Shown: positions 17,249-26,464, counted from the stretch's first letter. The stretch: 64,000 nucleotides of DNA from Cellulomonas hominis (GCF_901521055.1 NZ_CABEGA010000013.1:1-64000); one strand, 5' to 3'. Notes: generated by a model from the letters alone, not told the origin. Made by a program: numbers and translations.

Positions 17249-18646
17249 GTGACCTCGAACCGCCCCGTCCGCGTCGCCGTCGTCGGCGCGGGACCCGCCG
17301 GGATCTACGCGTCGGACATCCTGTCCCGCTCCGGTCTGGACGTGTCCATCGACCTGATCGAGCGGCTCCCCGCGCCCTTCGGGCTGGTCCGGTACGGCGT
17401 CGCCCCCGACCACCCGCGGATCAAGCAGATCATCGTGGCGCTGCACAAGGTCCTGGAGCGCGGCGACATCCGGCTGCTCTGCAACGTCGACTACGGCGTC
17501 GACCTCAAGCTCGAGGACCTGCGGCGGCACTACGACGCGGTGGTCTTCGCGACGGGCGCCATCAAGGACGCCGAGCTGCCGATCCCGGGCATCGACCTGG
17601 ACGGCTCCTACGGCGCCGCGGACTTCGTGTCCTGGTACGACGGCCACCCCGACGTCCCGCGCACCTGGCCGCTCACGGCCCGGCACGTCGCCGTGCTCGG
17701 CGCCGGGAACGTGGCGCTCGACGTCGCGCGCATCCTCGCGAAGCACGCCGACGACCTGCTGCCGACCGAGGTGCCGGCCAACGTCTACGAGGGGCTGAAG
17801 GCCAGCCCTGTCACGGACGTGCACGTGTTCGCGCGCCGCGGCCCCGCGCAGGCGAAGTTCTCCCCGCTGGAGCTGCGCGAGCTCGGCCACGTGCCGGACG
17901 TCGACGTGGTCGTCTACCCCGAGGACTTCGACTTCGACGAGGGCTCGATGGCGGCCATCCACTCGTCGAACCAGACCAAGCAGGTCGTCAAGACCCTGAC
18001 CGACTGGACGCTGAAGGAGCCGGAGGAGCTCACGGCGAGCCGCCGGATCCACCTGCACTTCCTGCACAAGCCGGTCGAGGTGCTGGGGGAGGACGGCACG
18101 GTCGTCGGGCTCCGGACCGAGCGCACGGTGCTCACGGGCGACGGCACCGTCGCCGGCACGGGGCAGACGCACGACTGGCCGGTGCAGGCCGTGTACCGCG
18201 CGGTCGGCTACTTCGGGTCCCCGCTGGTGGACGTGCCGTTCGACGAGGCCGCGGGCGTCATCGCGAACCGCGAGGGCCGCGTCGTCGACGTCGACGGGGA
18301 GCCGGTGCCCGGCGTGTACACGACCGGCTGGATCAAGCGCGGGCCGGTCGGCCTGATCGGGCACACCAAGTCCGACGCGAGCGAGACGATCCGGCACCTG
18401 GTCGAGGACGCCGGCGACGTGACCGAGCCGGGCAACCCGTTCCTGTCCGCCACGGAGCCCGACCCCGAGGCGGTCCTCGAGTTCCTGGCCGCGCGCGGGG
18501 TCGAGGCCATCCAGTGGGCCGGCTGGGAGCTGCTCGACGCCTACGAGCGGTCCCTCGGCGAGCCGCACGGTCGCGAGCGGGTCAAGGTCGTCCCGCGCGA
18601 GGAGATGGTGCGCGTCGCGCTGGCCCGCGCCGCCGCCGAGGGCTGA
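17249..18646 (+). CDS. fprA: Ferredoxin/adrenodoxin-type NADP reductase FprA
   Basis: This FAD enzyme passes electrons between NADPH and ferredoxins. The 465-residue protein has an N-terminal FAD site (VVGAGPAGIYA, about 9-19), the family segment FGLVRYGVAPDHP, a second dinucleotide site for NADPH (VLGAGNVALD, about 149-158) and the conserved GWIKRGPVGLIG. Length and motifs match actinobacterial FprA and mitochondrial adrenodoxin reductase. The GTG at 17249 follows GGAAGG. It stands alone, convergent with an ABC transporter operon. Confidence 0.95.
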   Translation: MTSNRPVRVAVVGAGPAGIYASDILSRSGLDVSIDLIERLPAPFGLVRYGVAPDHPRIKQIIVALHKVLERGDIRLLCNVDYGVDLKLEDLRRHYDAVVFATGAIKDAELPIPGIDLDGSYGAADFVSWYDGHPDVPRTWPLTARHVAVLGAGNVALDVARILAKHADDLLPTEVPANVYEGLKASPVTDVHVFARRGPAQAKFSPLELRELGHVPDVDVVVYPEDFDFDEGSMAAIHSSNQTKQVVKTLTDWTLKEPEELTASRRIHLHFLHKPVEVLGEDGTVVGLRTERTVLTGDGTVAGTGQTHDWPVQAVYRAVGYFGSPLVDVPFDEAAGVIANREGRVVDVDGEPVPGVYTTGWIKRGPVGLIGHTKSDASETIRHLVEDAGDVTEPGNPFLSATEPDPEAVLEFLAARGVEAIQWAGWELLDAYERSLGEPHGRERVKVVPREEMVRVALARAAAEG

Positions 18647-18648
18647 CC

Positions 18649-18667
18649 CCCGGCACCACCTGCCGGG
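18649..18667. terminator. Hairpin between fprA and the convergent ABC ATPase
   Basis: CCCGGCA (18649-18655) pairs with TGCCGGG (18661-18667) around a 5-base loop in the 29-base gap between convergent genes. Confidence 0.5.
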
Positions 18668-18675
18668 ATACCGGG

Positions 18676-19416
18676 TCAGCCGGTGAACCGGCGCAGGAAG
18701 TCCTGGGTGCGCTGCTCGCGCGGCGCACCCAGGACCTGCTCCGCGGGGCCGCGCTCCAGGATCCGGCCCTCGCGCAGGAAGCACACCTCGTCGGCGACGT
18801 GCCGGGCGAACGCCATCTCGTGCGTCGCGACGACCATCGTGGTGCCCTCGTCCTTCAGCTCCCCGAGCAGGTCGAGCACCTCCCCGACGAGCTCCGGGTC
18901 GAGCGCGCTGGTGACCTCGTCCAGCAGCATGAGCGCCGGCTGCGTCACGAGCGCCCGCGCGATGGCCACCCGCTGCTGCTGACCTCCCGACAGCTCGTCC
19001 GGGAACGCCCGGGCCTTGCCCGCGAGCCCCACGCGCTCCAGCATCGCGGCGGCCCGCTCGCGCGCCTCCGCCCTGCCGACCCGGTGCACGAGGCGCGGCG
19101 CGAGCGTCACGTTGTCCAGCACCCGCAGGTGCGGGAACAGGTTGTACGCCTGGAACACCATCCCGATCCGGGCGCGCACCGCGTTGGCGTCGACCCGCGG
19201 GTCCGTGACCTCCTGGCCGGCGACCTCGATGACGCCGTCGTCGACCTCCTCCAGCAGGTTGATGCAGCGCAGCAGCGTCGACTTCCCGGACCCGGACGCG
19301 CCGATCAGCACGACGACGCGGTGCTCGGCGACGTCCAGGGACAGGTCGTCGAGCACGACGTGGTCGCCGAAGGACTTGCGGACCCGGTCGACGCGCAGCA
19401 GCGGGGCGGTGCTCAT
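18676..19416 (-). CDS. Polar amino-acid ABC transporter ATP-binding protein
   Basis: The 246-residue ATPase has Walker A GASGSGKS (39-46), Q-loop FQAYNLFPH, signature LSGGQQQR, Walker B LMLLDE and switch His (ATHEMAFA). These match the GlnQ/HisP subfamily. It is the last gene of a three-gene minus-strand operon: binding protein, permease, ATPase. Its ATG overlaps the permease stop (ATGA). The substrate is probably an amino acid or a related polar compound; the exact ligand cannot be read from the sequence. Confidence 0.92.
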   Translation of the reverse strand: MSTAPLLRVDRVRKSFGDHVVLDDLSLDVAEHRVVVLIGASGSGKSTLLRCINLLEEVDDGVIEVAGQEVTDPRVDANAVRARIGMVFQAYNLFPHLRVLDNVTLAPRLVHRVGRAEARERAAAMLERVGLAGKARAFPDELSGGQQQRVAIARALVTQPALMLLDEVTSALDPELVGEVLDLLGELKDEGTTMVVATHEMAFARHVADEVCFLREGRILERGPAEQVLGAPREQRTQDFLRRFTG

Positions 19417-20300
19417 CGCATGGCCCCCGCCCCGGCGAGCCCGCTCTGCGACCCGAGCCAGCCGCCGCGGCGCGCGAGGGCGTCCGTGAACCGGGTCAGC
19501 GGGATCGTCAGCAGGACGAACAGCACGCCCGCCACGACGTACGGCGTGAAGTTCGCGTAGGTGGCCGTCTGGATCTGCGCGGCCCGCACCGCGTCCACGG
19601 CGCCGAGGATCGAGATGAGCCCCGAGTCCTTCGACAGCGACACCAGGTCGTTGAGCAGCGGCGGGATCACGCGGCGGACCGCCTGGGGGAGCACGACGTG
19701 CCGCATGGTCTGCCCGCGGGTGAGGCCGAGGGACCGCGCGGACGCGACCTGCGAGGGGTGCACGGACTCGATGCCCGCGCGGAACACCTCCGCGACGTAC
19801 GCCGAGTACGTCAGCACGAGCGCCAGGCCGCCGAGCACGACCGCCGACGTCGGGACGCCCTGCAGGCGCAGACCCGGCAGCCCGAAGCCGACCAGCAGCA
19901 GCACGAGGATCAGCGGCAGCCCGCGGAACACGTCGACGTATCCCGTGGCCAGGGCCCGCAGCGGGAAGAACGCCGGCCCCCGTAGCGTCCGGGCGAGCGC
20001 CAGCAGCAGGGCGACCACGACGATCAGCACCGCGGACACCGCCATGACGCGCACGTTCAGCCAGAGGCCCTCGAGGATCTTCGGCAGCGCGGCCCACGCG
20101 ACGTCGGGGTCGAGGAACGACTGCCGCACCCGGGGCCACCCGGGCGAGCTGACCAGCCCGAGGACGGCGACGCCCGTGACCAGCACCGTGCTGACCAGCG
20201 CGACCAGGGTGGACCGGCGGGCGCGGGACCGCCGGTACGCGTCGCGGTCACGCTGACGCTCGGACGGCGCCCACGGGGTGCGGGCGCCGTCCGGGCGCAT
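19413..20300 (-). CDS. Polar amino-acid ABC transporter permease
   Basis: A 295-residue protein with a charged start, an isolated N-terminal helix (about 28-50) and about five further helices carrying the HisM/GlnP-type loop (ESVHPSQVASARSLGLT then LPQAVRR). ATG at 20300; a GTG at 20315 overlapping the binding-protein TAG is an alternative that adds five residues. Neither has a good ribosome site, so coupling to the upstream gene is likely. It forms an importer with its two neighbours. Confidence 0.9.
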   Translation of the reverse strand: MRPDGARTPWAPSERQRDRDAYRRSRARRSTLVALVSTVLVTGVAVLGLVSSPGWPRVRQSFLDPDVAWAALPKILEGLWLNVRVMAVSAVLIVVVALLLALARTLRGPAFFPLRALATGYVDVFRGLPLILVLLLVGFGLPGLRLQGVPTSAVVLGGLALVLTYSAYVAEVFRAGIESVHPSQVASARSLGLTRGQTMRHVVLPQAVRRVIPPLLNDLVSLSKDSGLISILGAVDAVRAAQIQTATYANFTPYVVAGVLFVLLTIPLTRFTDALARRGGWLGSQSGLAGAGAMR

Positions 20301-20314
20301 GTCGGCTGCGGGCA

Positions 20315-21169
20315 CTACTGCAGGACCGGGGCACCGGCGGCGTCGGTCAGCCACTGCGCCTCGAGGTCGGCGAGCGTGCCGTCCTCGCGCAGGGCGTCGA
20401 CCGCGTCGGTCACCGGCTGCGTCAGCGCGGAGCCCTTGTCCAGCACCAGCCCGAACTGGTCCGGGTCGTCGCCGGCGGGCAGCTGGCCGACGACCTTCCC
20501 GCCGTCGAGCTCGGCCGCCGTGATGTACAGCGCGGTGGGCAGGTCCACGACGATCGCGTCGACCAGCCCGGCGGTGAGCGCCTGCTTGACCTGGTCGTTG
20601 TCGTTGAACACCTGCACCGGCGTCGCCGGCGCGATCGACTCCTCCGCGACCTGGAGGCTGGTGGTGCCGACCATCGCGCCGATCCGCAGGCCCTGGAGGT
20701 CGGCGAGCGACGCCGCGTCCGCGGCCGCGCTGCTCTCGAGCGTGACCACCGCCTGCGCGGTGTCGTAGTACGAGGAGGAGAAGTCGAGGTTCTCGGCGCG
20801 CTCCGGGCTGATCGACACCTGGTTGATCGCGAAGTCGAAGTCCTTCGTGCCCGGGGCGATGATCTGGTCGAACGTCACCGGCACCCACTCGACCTGGTCG
20901 GCGTCGAACCCGAGCTGCTCGGCGACCGCGTACGCGACGGCGGACTCGAAGCCCTCGCCGTTGCTCGGGTCGTTGTCGACCACCCAGGGCTCGTAGCCGG
21001 GGTCGGACGTGCCGATCGTCAGGACGCCGTCGGTCAGGGTGTCGAGGGCGCCGTCGGACGCAGCGGCCGAGTCGGACGACCCGGGGTCGTTCTCCTCGTC
21101 GACGGGGGCGCACGCCGCGAGCGCCAGCGCGCTCGCAGCGGCCAGGGCGATGAAGCGGACGGTACGCAC
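20315..21169 (-). CDS. Amino-acid ABC transporter substrate-binding lipoprotein
   Basis: The 284-residue protein starts with a lipoprotein signal (lipobox LAAC, Cys about residue 20). A family 3 periplasmic-binding fold follows, with [33 protein letters not shown] and [15 protein letters not shown]. Members bind glutamate, glutamine, cystine or related ligands. It is the first gene of the operon. The GTG at 21169 has GAGGAG upstream. It is divergent from htpX across about 130 bases. Confidence 0.92.
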   Translation of the reverse strand: MRTVRFIALAAASALALAACAPVDEENDPGSSDSAAASDGALDTLTDGVLTIGTSDPGYEPWVVDNDPSNGEGFESAVAYAVAEQLGFDADQVEWVPVTFDQIIAPGTKDFDFAINQVSISPERAENLDFSSSYYDTAQAVVTLESSAAADAASLADLQGLRIGAMVGTTSLQVAEESIAPATPVQVFNDNDQVKQALTAGLVDAIVVDLPTALYITAAELDGGKVVGQLPAGDDPDQFGLVLDKGSALTQPVTDAVDALREDGTLADLEAQWLTDAAGAPVLQ

Positions 21170-21302
21170 GTGGGTCTCCTCGGGTGAAAGGGGCGCAGGA
21201 GGGATCTGCGGAGGTCAGCGTAGGGGAACCCCTGAGGGCGTCGCCGCGTTGTCCTGGACGGCGGGACGAGTTGTCGTGACCGCGCTGAGAGGAAGGACGC
21301 AC

Positions 21303-22181
21303 ATGGGTCACCGGCACTACAACGGCCTGAAGACCGCGCTGCTGTTCGGCGTGCTGTGGGCCGTGCTGCTCGGCATCGGGACGATCATCGGCAACGGGCG
21401 CTACATCCTCCTGTTCGCCCTGTTCGGCGTCGTGATGACCGCGTACTCCTACTGGAACTCCGACAAGATCGCGATCCGCGCCATGCGCGCCCGCCCCGTG
21501 TCGGAGATCGAGCAGCCGGTGATGTACCGGATCGTCCGTGAGCTCTCCACCGCCGCCCGGCAGCCGATGCCCCGCCTGTACGTGTCGCCGACCGCCGCGC
21601 CGAACGCCTTCGCGACCGGCCGCAACCCCCGCAACGCCGCGGTCTGCTGCACCGACGGCATCCTGCAGATCCTCGACGAGCGTGAGCTCCGCGGCGTCCT
21701 CGGCCACGAGCTGATGCACGTCTACAACCGGGACATCCTCACCTCGTCGATCGCCGCGGCCGTCGCGGGCGTCATCACCTCGGTCGCGCAGTTCGCCCTG
21801 TTCTTCGGCGGCGGCAACGACCGCGACCGCGGCGGGAACCCCATCGCCGCCCTGCTCATGGTGTTCCTGGCACCCCTGGCCGCGACGATGATCCAGCTCG
21901 CGATCAGCCGCACCCGCGAGTACGACGCCGACGAGGACGGAGCCGCGCTCACCGGCGACCCCCTCGCGCTGGCCTCGGCGCTGCGCAAGCTCGAGCGCGG
22001 CACGCAGGCGCGGCCCCTCCCGCAGGACCGGCGGCTCGTGGACGTCTCCCACCTCATGATCGCGAACCCGTTCAAGGGCGCGGGCATCGGGAAGGTGTTC
22101 GCGACGCACCCGCCGATGGGGGAGCGGATCGCGCGGCTGGAGCGCATGGCCGGCACCGGCGGGCCGATCACGCGGTACTGA
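21303..22181 (+). CDS. htpX: Membrane zinc metalloprotease HtpX
   Basis: HtpX degrades damaged membrane proteins. The 292-residue protein has two N-terminal helices (about 11-30 and 34-50), the zinc motif HELMH (135-139), two more helices after it and a conserved [10 protein letters not shown] that supplies the third zinc ligand. It ends with the family [14 protein letters not shown]. The ATG at 21303 has GAGGAAGGA seven bases upstream. It is convergent with the lipase-lipoprotein operon; only 23 bases separate them and no clear terminator is visible. Confidence 0.95.
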   Translation: MGHRHYNGLKTALLFGVLWAVLLGIGTIIGNGRYILLFALFGVVMTAYSYWNSDKIAIRAMRARPVSEIEQPVMYRIVRELSTAARQPMPRLYVSPTAAPNAFATGRNPRNAAVCCTDGILQILDERELRGVLGHELMHVYNRDILTSSIAAAVAGVITSVAQFALFFGGGNDRDRGGNPIAALLMVFLAPLAATMIQLAISRTREYDADEDGAALTGDPLALASALRKLERGTQARPLPQDRRLVDVSHLMIANPFKGAGIGKVFATHPPMGERIARLERMAGTGGPITRY

Positions 22182-22204
22182 CGAGGGGCGCAAGCAGTCC
22201 GGCC

Positions 22205-22678
22205 TCAGCGGGTCGAAGTCGAGCTGGAGACCTCGCCTTCGGGCGCCGTGCACGGCCGAATCGTGGCTTCCGCCTGCGGCTCGCTCGAGCGGGGGCCGTA
22301 CCGCTCGAGCGCGGACCCGTCCCGGCCGACGAGCGACAGCAGACCGTAGGCGCGCTTCTCAGGCGTCCGGACCAGCACGCCGAGGTCGGCCCCCGCGCGC
22401 CCCTGGTAAAGCACCGACAACGCCTGGTCAAGGACGCACAACGGGTCGGCGCCCTCCTCGACCACGATGCTCCCGGCGTACGCAGGCGGGTATCCGAAGG
22501 GGTCCTGGAACCGGAGGTCCTCGACCGACGCGACGCCCGGCAGGGCCTGGACCTGCCGGAACAGCACCTCGTCCGGGACCGGTCCATCGGACGGGGGCGG
22601 CGGCTCCTCTTCGGGCACGCATCCCCCCAGCAGGAGCGCTGCGCACACGCCCAGGGCGAGCAGTCCCGTCAGCTTCAC
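22205..22678 (-). CDS. Small lipoprotein, possible immunity partner of the lipase-like protein
   Basis: A 157-residue protein with a lipoprotein signal (lipobox LLGGC, Cys about residue 20) and a Pro/Glu-rich spacer (PEEEPPPP). A small alpha/beta domain follows with two further Cys residues (DPLCVLDQA and IRPCTAPE). I do not recognise the family. It is the last gene of a four-gene operon and overlaps the lipase-like gene by GTGA. A surface lipoprotein encoded directly after a secreted toxin-like enzyme is a common immunity arrangement, but this role is inference only. Confidence 0.65.
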   Translation of the reverse strand: MKLTGLLALGVCAALLLGGCVPEEEPPPPSDGPVPDEVLFRQVQALPGVASVEDLRFQDPFGYPPAYAGSIVVEEGADPLCVLDQALSVLYQGRAGADLGVLVRTPEKRAYGLLSLVGRDGSALERYGPRSSEPQAEATIRPCTAPEGEVSSSTSTR

Positions 22679-24153
22679 GGTGCTGTCACGTCCCACCGTG
22701 TGACCGTAGCGTCGCCGGTGAAGAACTGTGCCGCGCGGTCGAGCCACGCGCGCGTCGAGGGGTCGTTCGAGGCGTCGACGAGGGCACCGGTCTCGGCGTA
22801 GACGTCCGTCCCGTGCGCGGCGCCGACCGAACCGTCGGGCAGCGGTGCGTGCTGGCCGTTCCCGAGGTCCCGTCCCACAGTGACCCACGAGGGGCGGTCC
22901 GGGTTTTCCTTCCCCTCGAGCATGGGCACGGCGTCCTGGTCGTGCTCGAGCGCGAGGACGGCGACAGCGTCGGGGATGTCGAATCGGGCGATCGGCGAGC
23001 CGCCTGTCACGACGCTGTGCACGGAGAACTCCCGTCGGAACGCCGGGTCTGACGCGAGGGAGGCAGCGGTGATACCGCCCTGGCTGTGCCCGGTCAGCAT
23101 CACCGGGTCGTCCGGGCGGATGCCGGACTGCCGCATCGCCGCAGCAACCTGCTGCTGCATCAATGTCGAGTCACCCGCCATCAGTCGCAGGTTCGTCGTC
23201 AGGTCGACGGGACTGTCGCCACGGCGCGGCCCCCACTCCTGCGTCCCCGGGATCTGGACGACGTACGTCGTCGTGCCGTCCGGGTGCTTCAGCTCGACGA
23301 TCTGAACGGTTCCGGTGTCCTGGTGGATGCTTGCCTGCTGCCGGAAGATGTCGGATACCGACCGCGGCGCGAAGTCCCCGGTCAGCGTCTCCCGCAGACG
23401 CACCCCCACCTCCCCGGTGTCCCCGAACTTCCCGAACAGCCCGCCCGCGTTGATGAGCCCGGCGACGGCGTCCTCGTACGACGGCGTCGGCCACTGCCCG
23501 CCCGAGAGCACGTACGGCAGCGCGAGGCCCCCGTTCGGCCCGCCGAGCAGCGTCCCCAGGCTCCAGGTCGTGCCCTGGATGAGGCTGGGCGCCATCCGCG
23601 TCAGCCCCTCGAGCAGCCACGGGTTGTCGTAGAGCCCCTGCATCAGCTGCCCCTGCAGCGCCGCCGGGTCGAGGTCCCGGGCGGCCAGCAGGACGGCGGG
23701 CCATCGCCCGGGGTGCGCCACGAGGGCCAGCCCGCCCCCGAGCAGCGCCACCCCGCTCCCGACGGCGAGGAACGGCAGCGCCGCCCCGAGCGCGAACCCG
23801 GCCGCGTTGTGCAGCCGCTCGAGCACCGCCTGGGCCGTTGCGTCGACGAACGCGTAGGTGGTCGCCGACGCCCGCAGCACGACGGCCGTCGCCTCCAGGC
23901 CCGTGCTCACCACGAGCAGCCCGTGCCTGCCGACGGTCGCGTCCGTGACGGCCACGGCGACGCCGGCTACCTCGACCGGGCACAGCAGGGCCGCGACGGT
24001 GATGTCGGGGTCGAGCGCGATCTTCGCGACGTCGTCGGTCCAGCCGCGCACGTCGTCGCCGGCGGCGTCGAGCAGCCCCGCCTGGGAGCGCAGGTCCTGC
24101 AGCCGCGCGCCGACGCCTCCCGCGCCGCCGCTGATGGTCAGGCCGTCGCTCAT
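22675..24153 (-). CDS. WXG-like headed alpha/beta-hydrolase (lipase-like) protein
   Basis: The 492-residue protein begins with a helical stretch resembling WXG/LXG heads (about 1-110, DVRGWTDDVAKIA). A long hydrophobic hairpin (about 115-150) follows, and the C-terminal half is an alpha/beta hydrolase. The nucleophile elbow GHSQGG places Ser 357. Asp 405 or 407 (EHDQDAV) and His 435 (GQHAPLP) can complete a triad. The segment IPGTQEWGPRRGDSPVDLTTN precedes it, as in lipase-3/PE-PPE-type esterases. It looks like a type VII-exported lipase or esterase; export and substrate are inferred. It overlaps both neighbours by four bases and has no signal peptide, which fits type VII export. Confidence 0.7.
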   Translation of the reverse strand: MSDGLTISGGAGGVGARLQDLRSQAGLLDAAGDDVRGWTDDVAKIALDPDITVAALLCPVEVAGVAVAVTDATVGRHGLLVVSTGLEATAVVLRASATTYAFVDATAQAVLERLHNAAGFALGAALPFLAVGSGVALLGGGLALVAHPGRWPAVLLAARDLDPAALQGQLMQGLYDNPWLLEGLTRMAPSLIQGTTWSLGTLLGGPNGGLALPYVLSGGQWPTPSYEDAVAGLINAGGLFGKFGDTGEVGVRLRETLTGDFAPRSVSDIFRQQASIHQDTGTVQIVELKHPDGTTTYVVQIPGTQEWGPRRGDSPVDLTTNLRLMAGDSTLMQQQVAAAMRQSGIRPDDPVMLTGHSQGGITAASLASDPAFRREFSVHSVVTGGSPIARFDIPDAVAVLALEHDQDAVPMLEGKENPDRPSWVTVGRDLGNGQHAPLPDGSVGAAHGTDVYAETGALVDASNDPSTRAWLDRAAQFFTGDATVTRWDVTAP

Positions 24154-24956
24154 GCCGGTGCCTCCGCGTCCGCGGCCGACGTGAAGCGGCCGGCCAGGTC
24201 GTGCAGCAGCGCCGTGCGGATGTCCGCACGGGACCGCGGGGTGTGCGCGACACGCTCGTCGAGCGTGCGGGTGAGCTCGACCCAGCCCGCGTCGCAGCGC
24301 AGGAGGCTCAGCATCGACACGTCGGTCCGGCCGAGGGAGCGGACCGTGACGAGGAGGCTGCCGTCGGCGCTCCGGACCGCGGAGTCGACGACGGCGGGCG
24401 GGCCCTCGGTGCCGAGCTCCGCGCACAGGGCGTCGACCGTGGCGCGGTCGCCGGTGCGCAGCGCGCGGGCGAGCGCGACGGTCAGCTCCTCGGGCACGGT
24501 CGCGGCAGCCGCCCGGGTGCGGACCGGCGCCGGGGGGACGTGCCGGAGGACCTCGTCGACGAGCCGCCCCACGGGGAACACGCTGACCTCGACCCCGGGG
24601 CGCGGCGTCGTGCCCGCGAGCCCCGCGGCGGGGACCACGTCGACGCCGCGTGCCAGCCCGGAGCCCGCCCGGGCGTCGGCCCGCAGCACGGCGAGCACGG
24701 CCCGTTCCGCGGCGACGGCGGCGACCTCGATGGCGACCAGGGCCGCCCCGCCGGCCTGGACGGCTCCGCGCAGCACGGGATCGACGTGGTCCGCCGCCCC
24801 GTCCTCTGGAGGTTCGACGACGGACCCGTCACGGTCGACCGGGAGCACGTCCGCCCAGCCCGGCAGCGCGTCGACGCCGGTGCTCACCAGCGCCCACTCG
24901 CGCTCGCCGAGCCGGGCGCGCAGTGCCCCGTCCACCGGGGCGAGGGCGGCGGTCAC
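24150..24956 (-). CDS. Unknown protein of the lipase operon (possible secretion chaperone)
   Basis: A 268-residue soluble protein with no signal peptide or membrane helix; Ala, Val and Arg are abundant. The C-terminal part (VVDSAVRSADGSLLVTVRSL, then CDAGWVEL near residue 220) has alternating strands reminiscent of EspG-type ESX chaperones. The match is weak and I do not claim it. It lies between a WXG-like protein and the lipase-like protein with GTGA and ATGA overlaps, so the proteins are probably made in fixed ratio. Confidence 0.55.
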   Translation of the reverse strand: MTAALAPVDGALRARLGEREWALVSTGVDALPGWADVLPVDRDGSVVEPPEDGAADHVDPVLRGAVQAGGAALVAIEVAAVAAERAVLAVLRADARAGSGLARGVDVVPAAGLAGTTPRPGVEVSVFPVGRLVDEVLRHVPPAPVRTRAAAATVPEELTVALARALRTGDRATVDALCAELGTEGPPAVVDSAVRSADGSLLVTVRSLGRTDVSMLSLLRCDAGWVELTRTLDERVAHTPRSRADIRTALLHDLAGRFTSAADAEAPA

Positions 24957-25423
24957 CAGAGCCTCCCGACGCGGTCGGCCAGGCCGGACCAGTCCGGCGC
25001 CCCGGGTGCGGGGAGCACGTCGCCGACGGCCCCCAGCACCGACCGTGCCGCATCCCGTGCGCCGCGCTCGGCCGCGGTGAGCACGTCGTCCGCGAGGTCG
25101 CCGAGCCGCCCCACCACGCGCCGCGCGTCGTCCACGCGGTCCTCGACGAGCTGCATCGCCCGCCGGATGGCCTGCTGCCGGTCCTCGAGCTCCTCGGCGA
25201 GCCTGTCGAGCGTCCGTGCCGCCTGGAGCATCTCCTCCTGCGCGGCCGTCACGTCCCGCCCGTGCTCGTGGAGGCGCGCCTGGTAGCGCTCGGCTGCCAC
25301 CCCGGCCCACCGGATGCCGGCGCCCGCGCGGACGCGGTCACCGGTGCGCGCCACGCTCTCCGCCGACGTCCGGAGTCGACGTGCGTGGGCGCGGATCGCC
25401 TCGGGATCTCCCCCTGCTGCCAT
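24953..25423 (-). CDS. WXG100-like helical protein of the lipase operon
   Basis: The 156-residue protein starts with two helices around a W-x-G turn (RWAGVAAERYQ, about residues 38-48), matching WXG100 proteins. It then adds a longer coiled region and a Pro/Trp-containing tail. WXG100 proteins are partners or targeting factors for type VII secretion. It is the first gene of the four-gene operon. A CCGAGGC ribosome site precedes the ATG at 25423. The type VII core genes lie 9 kb away, so this would be a satellite operon. Confidence 0.7.
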   Translation of the reverse strand: MAAGGDPEAIRAHARRLRTSAESVARTGDRVRAGAGIRWAGVAAERYQARLHEHGRDVTAAQEEMLQAARTLDRLAEELEDRQQAIRRAMQLVEDRVDDARRVVGRLGDLADDVLTAAERGARDAARSVLGAVGDVLPAPGAPDWSGLADRVGRLW

Positions 25424-25486
25424 GCCTCGGCACCGTAGGGACGGATCCGCACCACTCAGTGCCCCCGGCACCACCTACTGGGGACG

Positions 25487-25526
25487 ACGGAGGCCGAGCA
25501 TCGCGTGTCGGGTGCCCGGCCTCCGT
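25487..25526 (-). terminator. yajQ terminator
   Basis: ACGGAGGCCG (25487-25496) and CGGCCTCCGT (25517-25526) form a perfect 10-bp stem starting 7 bases after the yajQ stop on the minus strand. Confidence 0.65.
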
Positions 25527-25532
25527 GCGGGG

Positions 25533-26033
25533 TCAGCGGTAGTTGATGAACTGCAGCGCCGCGTCGATGTCGTCCGCGCCCTTGAGCAGCGCGATGACGG
25601 CCTGCAGGTCGTCGCGGGCCTTCGCGGAGACGCGGACCTCGTCGCCCTGGATCTGCGTCTTGACGCCCTTGGGCCCCTCGTCGCGGATGAGCTTGGTGAC
25701 CTTCTTGGCGATCTCGCTGGACAGGCCCTCCTTGACGGTGGCCTCCAGGCGGTACTCCTTGCCGGACGGCTTCGGGTCGCCGTCGCCGGTGTCCAGCGAC
25801 TTCAGCGAGATGCCGCGCTTGATCAGCTTGGTCTGGAAGACGTCCAGGACGGCGCGCACGCGCTCCTCGGAGTTGGCGATCATGAGGATCTTCTCGCCGC
25901 TCCAGGCGATCGACGCGCCGACGCCCTTGAAGTCGTAGCGCTGCGCGATCTCCTTGACCGCCTGGTTCAGCGCGTTGTCGACCTCCTGCCGGTCGACCTT
26001 GCTGACGACGTCGAACGACGACTCGCTCGCCAT
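25533..26033 (-). CDS. yajQ: YajQ family nucleotide-binding protein
   Basis: A 166-residue UPF0234 protein. It shows the family start ([20 protein letters not shown]), [25 protein letters not shown] and the closing LQFINYR. YajQ proteins bind nucleotides (cyclic di-GMP in Xanthomonas) or RNA; the role in actinobacteria is not settled. The ATG at 26033 has an excellent GGAGGAG ribosome site. It is monocistronic, with its own terminator, and is divergent from tRNA-Tyr. Confidence 0.95.
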   Translation of the reverse strand: MASESSFDVVSKVDRQEVDNALNQAVKEIAQRYDFKGVGASIAWSGEKILMIANSEERVRAVLDVFQTKLIKRGISLKSLDTGDGDPKPSGKEYRLEATVKEGLSSEIAKKVTKLIRDEGPKGVKTQIQGDEVRVSAKARDDLQAVIALLKGADDIDAALQFINYR

Positions 26034-26072
26034 GACTCCTCCTCCACGTGGTGCAGGGCGCGGGGGACGCGT

Positions 26073-26102
26073 TTCGGTCCCGGCCCGATCCCTTGCTATC
26101 CT
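26073..26102 (+). promoter_or_regulatory. Candidate tRNA-Tyr promoter
   Basis: TTCGGT (26073-26078), an 18-base spacer and TATCCT (26097-26102) end 43 bases before the mature tRNA. Confidence 0.4.
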
Positions 26103-26145
26103 TCCATCCGCACGTCGGCGACGCAGTCACCGCACGCGCATCCCC

Positions 26146-26227
26146 GGCGGGTTACCCGAGTGGCCAAAGGGGGCTGACTGTAAATCAGCTGGCATCGCCT
26201 ACGGGGGTTCGAATCCCTCACCCGCCA
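26146..26227 (+). tRNA. tRNA-Tyr (GTA)
   Basis: A class II tRNA of 82 bases with acceptor arms GGCGGGT and ACCCGCC, anticodon GTA (CTGTAAA), a long variable arm and the T-loop GGTTCGAAT. The discriminator is A and CCA is not encoded. Confidence 0.95.
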
Positions 26228-26237
26228 CGCGATGTAC

Positions 26238-26271
26238 GACAGGGCGTCCTCCGCACGGAGGGCGCCCTGTC
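26238..26271 (+). terminator. tRNA-Tyr terminator
   Basis: GACAGGGCG (26238-26246) pairs with CGCCCTGTC (26263-26271), continued by CCTCCG and CGGAGG around a 2-base turn. This 16-bp stem lies 10 bases after tRNA-Tyr. The rest of the gap up to tRNA-Thr holds only a promoter. Confidence 0.75.
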
Positions 26272-26424
26272 GCCGTCTGCGGACGTGCGACCGGCGGCGT
26301 CCGGGCCGACGCGCCCGGGCTGCTCGCGGCGGCGGATCCGCTCGGCGGGCGGGGTGGCGCCGCCGGGGCCACAGGCTCCGGACCGGGGTCTGACCTGCGC
26401 ATTCGGGGGCGGAGAGGGGTCGAT

Positions 26425-26454
26425 TTCGCAGCGGCCGGGGGCACCGTGTAACCT
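26425..26454 (+). promoter_or_regulatory. Candidate tRNA-Thr promoter
   Basis: TTCGCA (26425-26430), an 18-base spacer and TAACCT (26449-26454) end ten bases before the tRNA. Confidence 0.4.
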
Positions 26455-26464
26455 TGCACGCACT

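Noticed and set aside
24150..24956. EspG-type ESX chaperone call for the 268-residue protein
   Set aside because: Only a general strand pattern near the C-terminus agrees; not enough to name it.
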